A program made the translations under genes and the position numbers. A stretch of DNA of 64,000 bases from Eubacteriales bacterium (GTDB lineage: Bacteria; Bacillota; Clostridia; Lachnospirales; Lachnospiraceae), in assembly GCA_030524175.1 (NCBI GenBank), contig JAUNHC010000003.1:155912-219911 (forward strand), written 5' to 3'. Position 1 is the stretch's first letter. Every line of letters starts with the position of its first letter. Under the pieces are notes generated by a model. It had not been told where the DNA came from and made no database searches. It worked only from the letters and a program-made list of their open reading frames with translations. Of this stretch, positions 7,662-14,782 are shown piece by piece.

Positions 7662-10022
7662 AATCGTTTCCTCCTTTTTCTCCTGAGATTCTTCTATATT
7701 ATTGCTTTGAAGCATTGCTTCCTGTTCTTGGCCTTTGGACACTTTAAAACGCTTCAGCCGCAGGGCATTTGTCACGACAAAAATACTGCTTACACTCATG
7801 GCTGCGGCTCCTATCATAGGATTCAGCTTTAGACCAAAAGCTGTATAAAACACACCTGCTGCCACAGGAATCCCCAGGGTATTGTAAAAGAATGCCCAGA
7901 AGAGATTCTGTTTGATATTACGGATGACAGCCTTGCTTAAGCGTATTGCCGTCACTGCATCCAGAAGGTCGTTTTTCATAAGCACAATATCTGCACTTTC
8001 AATGGCAACATCCGTTCCTGCCCCGATGGCAAGGCCTACATCTGCCCGGGCAAGGGCCGGGGCATCATTGATACCGTCTCCCACCATGGCTACTTTCTTA
8101 CCTTGCTCCTGAAGTCTGGCAATTTCCCGCTCCTTATCCTGGGGAAGCACCTCAGCGATCACTGTGTCTATATCAAGCTCTTTTCTAATCGCCTCTGCAG
8201 TTCTCTTGTTATCTCCGGTGAGCATGACTACCTGGATCCCCTGCTCCTTTAGCTGCCTCACAGCTTCCCGGCTGGTAGGTTTCACCACATCCGCCACGGA
8301 AAGAATCCCAAGAATACGCTGTCCGTCTGCAAAGAGCATGGGCGTTTTTCCTTCATCTGCAAGAAGGTCCAGGCGCTTCTCATAGCTGCTGATATCAATG
8401 TGCTGTTCTTCCATCATACGCCTGTTCCCTGCAAAATACCAGGTTCCGTTGATCATTCCTTTGACGCCTCTGCCCGGAACAGAAGAAAACTGCTCCACTG
8501 CTGCCGGAACTGCACCTTTGTTTCTAGAAAATTCCAGTATGGCTTCTGCCAGAGGGTGCTCGCTTTTTTCCTCCAGACCTGCCGCCAGATCCAGAAAATC
8601 TCCCTCCGGTAAAATGGTTTCCACGTCTGTCACCACAGGCTTTCCCTGAGTGATAGTTCCTGTCTTGTCCAGAACTACGCTCTGTATATTATGTGCCGTC
8701 TCCAGAGCCTCTCCTGATTTAATAAGAATGCCGTTCTCTGCGCCTTTGCCGGTTCCTACCATGATGGCCACAGGTGTTGCCAGTCCTAATGCACAAGGGC
8801 AGGAGATCACCAGCACGCTGATGGCACAGGAAAGGGCAAACTCAAAGGCGGCACCAGCTGCCAGCCATACAACAGCAGTGACAAGGGCAATGGCGATTAC
8901 CGCAGGAACAAAGATTCCGGCTATTTTGTCTGCTGTTTTTGCGATGGGGGCTTTGCTGGAGCTTGCTTCCTCCACAAGACGGATGATCTGGGAAAAGGTA
9001 GTATCGTCCCCCACTCTTGTTGCCTTAAACCGGATAAACCCTGTCTTATTCATGGTAGCTGCGATCACCGTGTCATTCACCTGCTTATGAACAGGCATGC
9101 TTTCCCCTGTAATGGCTGCCTCGTCTACGCTGGTACTTCCCTCTATGATAAAGCCGTCCACAGGGATGCTGCTTCCCGGTCGTACCACCAGGATATCTCC
9201 TGCCTGTACCTGCTCTACGGGAATCTCACTCTCAACACCGCCCCGCTCAACAACAGCTGTCTTGGGTGCAAGATCAAGAAGCTTGGTGATGGCTTCGCTG
9301 GTCTTTCCCTTAGAACGTGTCTCAAGATATTTCCCTACCGTGATCAGGGCCAAAATCATAGCTGCTGATTCAAAGTACAGATCGTGGTAGTATCTGTGCA
9401 CCAGTTCCATATCTCCATGTCCCATGCCGTAACTCATCCTGTAGATAGCCACAATTCCATAGACCAGGGATGCCGTGGAGCCAATGGCAATAAGACTGTC
9501 CATATTGGGGGCCAGGTGAAATAAGGTCTGGAAGCCTTTGATAAAATATTTGCGGTTAACATATATAACAGGAAGACACAGAAGAAGCTGGGTAAAGGCA
9601 AAATTCACGGCATTCTCTATTCCGTCCAGAAAAGGCGGAAGGGAAAGCCCCACCATATGCCCCATTGTCACATACATCAAAGGTATCAGAAAGGCAAAGG
9701 AAACAATAAGGCGCATCTTCATGTTCTTCATCTGCTCCTCCACAATATTACCCCCTGAAGCAGACGGGGCTGATACCCTGCCCTTACTCTGGGCTGATGG
9801 AGAGTGCTCTGTCTTAGGACTTGCTCCGTATCCAGCTTTTACAACCGCATCTATGATCTGACGCTCATTGATCACATTCTCATCGTATTCAACCTGCATA
9901 CTGTTGGTCAGCAGGTTTACACTTACATTATCAGTACCTGATAGCTTTGCCACACATTTTTCCACTCTGGAAGAGCAGGCAGAGCAGGTCATTCCGGTCA
10001 CGTCGAATTTCTCTTTTTTCAT
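7458..10022 (-). CDS. copA: Copper-exporting P1B-type ATPase CopA with fused C-terminal CopZ-like domain
   Basis: 854 residues from the ATG preceded by AAAGGAGACAGC; an in-frame ATG 42 bases upstream lacks a ribosome binding site. It exports Cu+ across the membrane. Domains in order: HMA metal-binding domain with GMTCSACSS near the N-terminus, transmembrane helices, actuator with ITGESMPV, the Cu-binding membrane motif SCPCALGLATPV, phosphorylation site DKTGTITQG, HP motif EKSEHPLAEAI, MLTGDNKRTAEAI and GDGINDAPALA. After the last helices an acidic linker leads to a second HMA domain (MKINGMMCAHCQAAV). That domain carries its own ribosome binding site and start (see 7458-7661). It is the second gene after csoR. 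Confidence 0.96.
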   Translation of the reverse strand: MKKEKFDVTGMTCSACSSRVEKCVAKLSGTDNVSVNLLTNSMQVEYDENVINERQIIDAVVKAGYGASPKTEHSPSAQSKGRVSAPSASGGNIVEEQMKNMKMRLIVSFAFLIPLMYVTMGHMVGLSLPPFLDGIENAVNFAFTQLLLCLPVIYVNRKYFIKGFQTLFHLAPNMDSLIAIGSTASLVYGIVAIYRMSYGMGHGDMELVHRYYHDLYFESAAMILALITVGKYLETRSKGKTSEAITKLLDLAPKTAVVERGGVESEIPVEQVQAGDILVVRPGSSIPVDGFIIEGSTSVDEAAITGESMPVHKQVNDTVIAATMNKTGFIRFKATRVGDDTTFSQIIRLVEEASSSKAPIAKTADKIAGIFVPAVIAIALVTAVVWLAAGAAFEFALSCAISVLVISCPCALGLATPVAIMVGTGKGAENGILIKSGEALETAHNIQSVVLDKTGTITQGKPVVTDVETILPEGDFLDLAAGLEEKSEHPLAEAILEFSRNKGAVPAAVEQFSSVPGRGVKGMINGTWYFAGNRRMMEEQHIDISSYEKRLDLLADEGKTPMLFADGQRILGILSVADVVKPTSREAVRQLKEQGIQVVMLTGDNKRTAEAIRKELDIDTVIAEVLPQDKEREIARLQEQGKKVAMVGDGINDAPALARADVGLAIGAGTDVAIESADIVLMKNDLLDAVTAIRLSKAVIRNIKQNLFWAFFYNTLGIPVAAGVFYTAFGLKLNPMIGAAAMSVSSIFVVTNALRLKRFKVSKGQEQEAMLQSNNIEESQEKKEETIMITMKINGMMCAHCQAAVKKALEAVEGVSADVNLEDKAAYITAAGAVDKEALKNAVTEAGYEVVSVE

Positions 10023-10084
10023 GCTGTCTCCTTTCTGTTGATGGATTATATTTCTCTTTCGCACACTTCAGTCAGGCTGGCGGA

Positions 10085-10348
10085 TCATTTCAGGATTTTA
10101 CCAAGCATGGAAACAAGCTCGTCGATTTTCTGTTCCTTTTCTTCCTCTGTCTCTGCCTGGGAAACACAGCTTTTAAGATGAGCGGTAAGGATTTCTTTAT
10201 TCACCTTATTAAGAATGGCTTCTGTAGCCATAAGCTGCTGGGACACATCAATACAATACCGGTCCTCCTCCACCATACGCAGAATCCCGTCAATTTGTCC
10301 TCTGGCTGTTTTTAACAGTCTTGTGATTTTCTGCTTATCTGCTTTCAT
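10085..10348 (-). CDS. csoR: CsoR-family copper-sensing repressor
   Basis: 87 residues, all-alpha CsoR/RcnR family. The Cu+-binding set C-H-C is complete: Cys32 (YCIDV), His57 and Cys61 (AHLKSC). Also typical are RLLKTARGQIDGILRMVEE and the basic N-terminus. It represses the csoR-copA operon and releases DNA when Cu+ binds. A palindrome of the CsoR type overlaps the transcription start (10424-10449). The RBS is AAAGGATATAGG. The copA ATG follows 62 bp downstream of its stop. Confidence 0.93.
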   Translation of the reverse strand: MKADKQKITRLLKTARGQIDGILRMVEEDRYCIDVSQQLMATEAILNKVNKEILTAHLKSCVSQAETEEEKEQKIDELVSMLGKILK

Positions 10349-10423
10349 CCTATATCCTTTCTATTCTGACAACTTTTATTACAATAAGTTTCTGATAAAT
10401 TGTTAATATTCATCCCCGGTTGC

Positions 10424-10478
10424 ATAACACCCCACCGGGGTGTGGTTATAGGATAACAAAAAAGAACTGCCTTGTCAA
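10424..10478 (-). promoter_or_regulatory. csoR-copA promoter and CsoR operator
   Basis: Minus strand: -35 TTGACA (10473-10478), 17-bp spacer, -10 TATCCT (10450-10455). Directly after the -10 is the palindrome ACACCCC-N3-GGGGTGT (10427-10443), within a wider ATAAC...GTTAT frame (10424-10449). GC-rich inverted repeats of this kind are CsoR operators in other bacteria. The -35 lies inside the terminator hairpin of the upstream gene. Confidence 0.75.
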
Positions 10479-10497
10479 TACAAAGCAGTTTTTTTCT
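10461..10497 (-). terminator. Terminator of the CPBP protease gene
   Basis: AACTGCCTTGT (10465-10475) and ACAAAGCAGTT (10480-10490) pair on the minus strand with one U-G wobble and a 4-nt loop. They are followed on the minus strand by CTTTTTTG. The csoR -35 element overlaps the loop. Confidence 0.8.
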
Positions 10498-10513
10498 GAA
10501 CTTTTCTGAACTT

Positions 10514-11266
10514 CTAAACGATTCTTTTTGCCCTGGCTTTTCCCCCGGCGGAAAAATAAGCCAGTGCCAGCACCATAATCACCAGAAGTACCCCATAAAT
10601 CAACAGCAAGATGTTAATTCCGCCCTTCTCCAAAATCACAGCAGCATACTCAGAGCTTATAAGACTCCAGGTATTAGCTCCTATATGAAGAAACACACAG
10701 CTCCACAGGCTGCCGCTCCACTCCAGTACAGCGGCAAAAACAATTCCCAGAATACTTGCGTAAATTGCCTGAGTCATATTTCCGTGATAGATACCAAAGA
10801 TCACTCCGGAGATCACTGCCGCACCTGCCATTCTCATATGATCCCGCAGTCTTAAATAAATAAGCCAACGAAACAGCATCTCTTCGGCAATGGGTGCAAT
10901 AATTCCCATCCACACTATAATATAGGCCAGACTTTTCCCCTCCACTATTCTGCTCATACTGTCACTGTAAGCAGTGGATTTCAGAAAAATCTGCACAAAT
11001 GCCATAAAGATATTTGCAAACTGTGCCAATGCCGCCCCCATTCCCACCAGCAAGACGGCATCCTTTATATGCATGGTTCTTTTGCCGGGTACAGGGATCA
11101 ATCCTCCTGACACCCTCTGCACTCTGTCTCTCCGGTAAAAATACCAGGCAGGATACATTACCAGCAAAGCGATAACACCTGTAAGGAATATGGACTGCCG
11201 GTAATACTCCTCAGGGCCGCCGCCTTTTAGCTGGATCAAATACCAAACGGCTATGTTGCCCACCAC
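10514..11266 (-). CDS. CPBP-family intramembrane glutamic endopeptidase (CAAX/Abi type)
   Basis: 250 residues from the first conventional start (GTG at 11266). The CPBP signature motifs are IAEEMLFRWLIYLRLRD (EExxxR), IFGIYHGN (second motif with His) and LHIGANTWS (third). It has several membrane segments. Such proteases act inside the membrane; roles range from bacteriocin self-immunity to protein processing, and the substrate here is unknown. The frame stays open for 28 codons upstream (NPLVKLWRVVYPV, then a hydrophobic stretch), which looks like the true N-terminal helix. It contains no ATG, GTG or TTG. A CTG at 11350 overlaps the HAD stop as CTGA and may be the real start. Confidence 0.85.
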   Translation of the reverse strand: MVGNIAVWYLIQLKGGGPEEYYRQSIFLTGVIALLVMYPAWYFYRRDRVQRVSGGLIPVPGKRTMHIKDAVLLVGMGAALAQFANIFMAFVQIFLKSTAYSDSMSRIVEGKSLAYIIVWMGIIAPIAEEMLFRWLIYLRLRDHMRMAGAAVISGVIFGIYHGNMTQAIYASILGIVFAAVLEWSGSLWSCVFLHIGANTWSLISSEYAAVILEKGGINILLLIYGVLLVIMVLALAYFSAGGKARAKRIV

Positions 11267-11346
11267 CTGTGAAACAACGAAATGCAGTACTACCGGATAA
11301 ACTACCCTCCACAGCTTAACAAGAGGATTCTGTCTGCGCAGAGGGC

Positions 11347-11994
11347 TCAGGCGAAAAAAGTACGGAGTTCATCTACGGAATCCACAATCTTAAGAGGACG
11401 GGACTGCGTAAGTTCATCCATGGTTCCGTATCCATAAGCTACAGCCACACAAGCAAGCCCTGCTTCTCTGGCACCATATACATCATGCTCCTTGTCGCCC
11501 ACCATCAAAACCTGTTCCCTGTGGTTCTCCAGGTGCAGACGGCGCAAGGTTTCTTCGATCACCTCAGATTTTTTTGTCCTGCCTCCGTCCAGCTCACTTC
11601 CTACAATTTCATTAAAATATCCTGTCAGGCCAAAATAGTCCAGAACCTTAAGTACAAAATGCTCTGGTTTTGAAGATGAAACTGCCAGAAGATACCCCTT
11701 GTCCCGAAGCTCTTTCAGCATTTCTTCTATTCCCGGGTAAGGACGGTTCTCATACAGCCCTGTCACGGAATAACGTTCTCTGTAATAAACAACTGCCTGT
11801 CTTGCAGTCTCCTCGTCCATCTCTGCATATTTCATAAACTGTTCCAGCAAAGGCGGTCCGACGAAAACCCGCAGCTTACCCAGATCCGGCTCCGGTTTTC
11901 CCAGTTTTTCCAACGCATACTGCACAGACTTGGTGATTCCTTCTCCTGATTCCGTCAATGTCCCGTCTAAATCAAATAAAATAGCTTTGTACAT
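11347..11994 (-). CDS. HAD-superfamily hydrolase, phosphoglycolate phosphatase-like
   Basis: 215 residues starting at MYKAILFDLDGTLT, with AAAGGAG 7 nt upstream. An upstream in-frame ATG is inside the leader and lacks a ribosome binding site. HAD motif I is DLDGTLTESGEGI (nucleophile and general acid Asp), motif II AVSSSKPE, motif III Lys in RTKKSEVI, and motif IV MVGDKEHDVYGA. The cap is the small helical type of the Gph/YcjU group. The substrate is not readable; phosphoglycolate or pyrophosphate-type substrates are possible. It is preceded by a leader of about 130 nt with repeated GGTTACTG boxes. Confidence 0.85.
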   Translation of the reverse strand: MYKAILFDLDGTLTESGEGITKSVQYALEKLGKPEPDLGKLRVFVGPPLLEQFMKYAEMDEETARQAVVYYRERYSVTGLYENRPYPGIEEMLKELRDKGYLLAVSSSKPEHFVLKVLDYFGLTGYFNEIVGSELDGGRTKKSEVIEETLRRLHLENHREQVLMVGDKEHDVYGAREAGLACVAVAYGYGTMDELTQSRPLKIVDSVDELRTFFA

Positions 11995-12056
11995 ATACTT
12001 CTCCTTTACCACAACAAAAAATGATGACCCAATACTGTGGATTTCCCCCAGCATCA

Positions 12057-12112
12057 GGTTACTGTTTGATCAGTAACCGGCCGGCACACTAATTACCGCT
12101 CTTGGTTACTGA
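12057..12112 (-). repeat. Three-copy GGTTACTG leader element of the HAD gene
   Basis: GGTTACTG at 12057-12064, its complement CAGTAACC at 12071-12078, and GGTTACTG again at 12104-12111. The middle copy can pair with either neighbour: 8 bp with a 6-nt loop, or 9 bp with a 25-nt loop. The element lies between the predicted promoter and the HAD start codon, so it may be an operator or an RNA switch-like leader. Confidence 0.6.
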
Positions 12113-12131
12113 CTGCCCAATAGTTGTTATG

Positions 12132-12160
12132 ATTATATCATTGTTTTTCTTCATCGTCTA
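12132..12160 (-). promoter_or_regulatory. Predicted promoter of the HAD gene
   Basis: Minus strand: -10 TATAAT (12132-12137), 17-bp spacer, -35 TAGACG (12155-12160), which matches the consensus at four of six positions. It gives a leader of roughly 130 nt containing the GGTTACTG boxes. Confidence 0.55.
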
Positions 12161-12201
12161 TGACCAAAGACACAGGAAAAAGCTTTTCAAAAAAGCAGTC
12201 C

Positions 12202-13242
12202 TTAAAAAATCCACGGTTTCATCACTGCCAGCTTCCCTTTTTCAGTTACCGCCAGTATTTCTATGCTGTTCTCTTTTTCTCCGGCCACTTCCTCCAGCAC
12301 GATCGTATCATCTTCCCAATGCCAGGAACATTCTCTGCCATTATAATGTATGGATAGTATCTGTACCGCCCCTTGTGCTTTCACTTGCACTTCAGGCAGC
12401 TTATTTCTTGGGGGCTGTTTCTCATGAAAGAAAATGATACTGTCGTCTATGCTGTCTGCCGGTTCCTCCCTTTCTTTCCTCTTATTGTAGTAAGTAAAAG
12501 AATGGCTGTCTTCCTCACTCCCTCTCCCGGAAGCGGTTATATTGGGAACTGGTGTAGGTGTAAGCTTTCGTTTACCTTCCGCTGTCGAAGGCACACTGGT
12601 TGGCTTGGGCTTCACTGAGGGAGTTGGTTCCGCCGGAACGTTAGTGGACTCCTCTTGATTTCCTGCCGCCTGTGTGTTTTCATTCGGGCTGGTATTTTGC
12701 TCAGTCTCTGATTCATGGCGGGTCACAGACTGCTGATTTTCCCACTGCTGTGTCTCAGGCTGTCCGGTCCACATCTGATCCTCCTGAGGATACAGCGTCT
12801 GTCCCTGCCATATATCCATCTGGCCGTAAGACCCCGGCTGCCCATAAGGATTTACCTGTCCTCCGCCCTCATATGGAGCATAGTAATTTCCTTGTGTATC
12901 TCCCTCATATGGGAGGTACGGATTATTCTGAACATTCTCACCAGAGTAGTAATCATCCCATTGGGAGTAATCCCACTGAGAGGAATCCCACAGAGAAGAA
13001 TTTCCCTGGATGCTGTCCCCCTGACCGTTATTTCCCTGAGAGCTTTCCCAGTCAGAGGGATATTCCCAACTCTCACCGCTCCCTATGTCCACATCAAAGC
13101 CTCCATATTCCATCCCGTCTACAGATACTGCACCTCCTGCCGCCAAAATCCCTGCAAAGATCAATACAGCCCAAATAATCTGCCTGAATCTCTTATTGGT
13201 CTTGCGACTCTTTTTTCCTCTTTTTCTCTCTTTCCCATTCAT
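12202..13242 (-). CDS. Single-pass membrane protein with W/Q/Y/G-rich low-complexity ectodomain, kinase-associated
   Basis: 346 residues, not a recognised family. A basic N-terminus (KERKRGKKSRKTNKR) is followed by one membrane segment (IIWAVLIFAGILAAGGAVSV). Then come about 110 residues rich in Trp, Gln, Tyr, Gly, Asp and Asn with loose repeats such as SSQWDYSQWDDYYSG and NPYLPYEGDTQG. A Pro/Thr linker follows (PTPSVKPKPTSVPS), then a compact C-terminal domain of about 80 residues that could be Ig-like (VQVKAQGAVQILSI onwards). Its ATG lies 50 bp inside the end of the Ser/Thr kinase gene and has GGGAGGAGAG upstream, so the two are co-translated partners. It may be a substrate or a wall-contacting sensor of that kinase. 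Confidence 0.6.
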   Translation of the reverse strand: MNGKERKRGKKSRKTNKRFRQIIWAVLIFAGILAAGGAVSVDGMEYGGFDVDIGSGESWEYPSDWESSQGNNGQGDSIQGNSSLWDSSQWDYSQWDDYYSGENVQNNPYLPYEGDTQGNYYAPYEGGGQVNPYGQPGSYGQMDIWQGQTLYPQEDQMWTGQPETQQWENQQSVTRHESETEQNTSPNENTQAAGNQEESTNVPAEPTPSVKPKPTSVPSTAEGKRKLTPTPVPNITASGRGSEEDSHSFTYYNKRKEREEPADSIDDSIIFFHEKQPPRNKLPEVQVKAQGAVQILSIHYNGRECSWHWEDDTIVLEEVAGEKENSIEILAVTEKGKLAVMKPWIF

Positions 13243-14491
13243 GGATTCTCTCCTCCCACAAAGTCAGGTTTCTGCACTTCCCATCCTCCAGCAGTTTTTC
13301 CTCCGCCTTCTTCTGATAATCCTTCCAAAGTCTTGCGCTCTCCTCCTTCTGCCCCATTCTCCACAAAAACATGCCATACTCTCCATATCCCTCCCTGTAT
13401 CCGGAATGGTACAGCAGAAGCTGCTCATAATAAAGAGCACAACGTTCTTCCTCTCCCTGGTATTCACTATTGACGGCAAGCAGAAGAAGCAAGCGCCTCT
13501 GCTGCTCTTTCTGCCCGTAATCACTAAGCAATTCCTGAAGGCGCATCTCCGTATCCCGGCATATCTCCTTCTGCTCCTTTGTGTCCCCCAGCAGAAATGT
13601 GTCTTTATGGTAACTGTCCGTTACTTTCCCAAGAACCTTACTAAAATCAACATTTCTTTCAGACTGTAGAAAAATACTTACCCCTGCTGCCAGGATTCCG
13701 GCGGCCAGAACTCCCGCAGCCAAACCGGAACTTCTGCTTCTCACCTGATCCATCTTAATGGTGTCCAGAGCCTTTTCAACCGACCGCATATCCTGATACC
13801 GCTGCACTTCTTCATGTCGGCAGCATTTCCATAGGACATAGAAAAGTCTTGGACTACCGGTCAAAAGTTTCCAGCGGTCTTTCCCCATTATTGCCTCCAA
13901 AGTTTTCCCCAAAGTGTAGATATCACTGGCACTGCTGATTCTTCCGTGATACTGCTCCGGGGCTGCATATCCCTTTGTCCCTTGACAAACACGCTGTTGG
14001 TGGGTAAATCCAAATACTGCACTTCCGAAATCCACCAAATACAGCTTTCCGTTATCAGAAAGCATAAGATTATCAGGTTTCAGGTCACCATAGTACACCG
14101 GAGGTTTCCTGCTGTGGAGACATGCCAAAACCCGGGCGCACGTAATTCCCACTTCTATAATTTCTGCCCGGGAAAATTTTCTTCCCTCCTGAAGCAGCTG
14201 TGCCAGTGATTTGCCTTTGATATACTCCATCACAAGATAACAAGCATCCTCCTTCTCGAAATAATCCACCATTCTGGGCAGGGACGGATGCTCCAAAAGT
14301 CTCAGCAGCTTTGCTTCTCTGTTTTGGGATATGGAAATCTCTTTCACTGCCCACAAGGTACCTAGCTCCAAATCTCTTGCGAGAAAAAGTCTCCCCTCTC
14401 CGCCACGCCCGATCTGTTCCAGGATACAGTACCGGCCTTTTAAAATCAGTCCTGTCAGGTCGATCGCCAACACCTTCCTTCTATATTTCAT
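13193..14491 (-). CDS. Membrane-anchored Ser/Thr protein kinase (PknB-like, non-RD)
   Basis: 432 residues from the ATG at 14491 (MKYRRKVLAIDLTGL). A predicted -10 at 14549-14554 rules out the longer open frame. A TTG at 14470 after GAAGG is an alternative start. Kinase elements: glycine loop IGRGGEGRLFLAR, Lys in WAVKEI, catalytic loop YYGDLKPDNLML, LVDFGSA and GTKGYAAPEQY. The usual HRD is YGD, so it is a non-RD kinase. After the kinase domain come a membrane segment (GLAAGVLAAGILAAGVSIFL) and an outer helical region of about 150 residues with repeat-like Tyr/Leu helices. It probably signals cell-surface state. The downstream membrane protein overlaps its end. Confidence 0.85.
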   Translation of the reverse strand: MKYRRKVLAIDLTGLILKGRYCILEQIGRGGEGRLFLARDLELGTLWAVKEISISQNREAKLLRLLEHPSLPRMVDYFEKEDACYLVMEYIKGKSLAQLLQEGRKFSRAEIIEVGITCARVLACLHSRKPPVYYGDLKPDNLMLSDNGKLYLVDFGSAVFGFTHQQRVCQGTKGYAAPEQYHGRISSASDIYTLGKTLEAIMGKDRWKLLTGSPRLFYVLWKCCRHEEVQRYQDMRSVEKALDTIKMDQVRSRSSGLAAGVLAAGILAAGVSIFLQSERNVDFSKVLGKVTDSYHKDTFLLGDTKEQKEICRDTEMRLQELLSDYGQKEQQRRLLLLLAVNSEYQGEEERCALYYEQLLLYHSGYREGYGEYGMFLWRMGQKEESARLWKDYQKKAEEKLLEDGKCRNLTLWEERIHEWEREKKRKKESQDQ

Positions 14492-14511
14492 TTTTTCATT
14501 AAATGGAATTG

Positions 14512-14554
14512 CGCCGTTCGAAATACGGCGTATAGATATGTTATTCAAAGTATA
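14512..14554 (-). promoter_or_regulatory. Kinase gene promoter region with leader hairpin
   Basis: Minus strand -10 TATACT (14549-14554), with a weak -35 TTCCAT 17 bp upstream. CGCCGT (14512-14517) and ACGGCG (14525-14530) form a 6-bp inverted repeat in the predicted leader, before the start codon at 14491. Confidence 0.4.
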
Positions 14555-14593
14555 GCACAATATGTTCTGAAATGGAAGTGTTTTCTAGAACAT

Positions 14594-14662
14594 GTTTGAA
14601 AATTGCTTTCGGCAACCTCCTGCAAAGTGAGGCGTGCAGATTGTCGGAATGAATTTTCAAAC
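14594..14662. repeat. Short palindromic hairpin element downstream of argS
   Basis: GTTTGAAAATT (14594-14604) and AATTTTCAAAC (14652-14662) form a perfect 11-bp outer stem. Inside are further partly paired arms (CTTTCGGCAA with TTGTCGGA, CTGC with GCAG). The layered structure resembles an intergenic REP/MITE-type repeat rather than a simple terminator. Confidence 0.5.
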
Positions 14663-14681
14663 ACACTCTGGCGGAAAAGAA

Positions 14682-14742
14682 AGAATCCTGTGCATACTTT
14701 TGACCGCCCGATGATCTGCAGTCCCTGTACACACAGGATTCT
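14682..14742 (-). terminator. Probable argS terminator
   Basis: AGAATCCTGTG (14682-14692) and CACAGGATTCT (14732-14742) are perfect 11-bp arms around a 39-nt loop. On the minus strand the second arm is followed by TTCTTTTCC. The large loop makes it atypical. Confidence 0.55.
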
Positions 14743-14782
14743 CATTATAAACCATATGATCACTGAATTACCAGTTTTATCC

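Noticed and set aside
12672-13669. Overlapping plus-strand frames rich in Pro/Ser/His
   Set aside because: They are mirror frames of the low-complexity repeats in the membrane protein gene on the minus strand and lack starts and family likeness.
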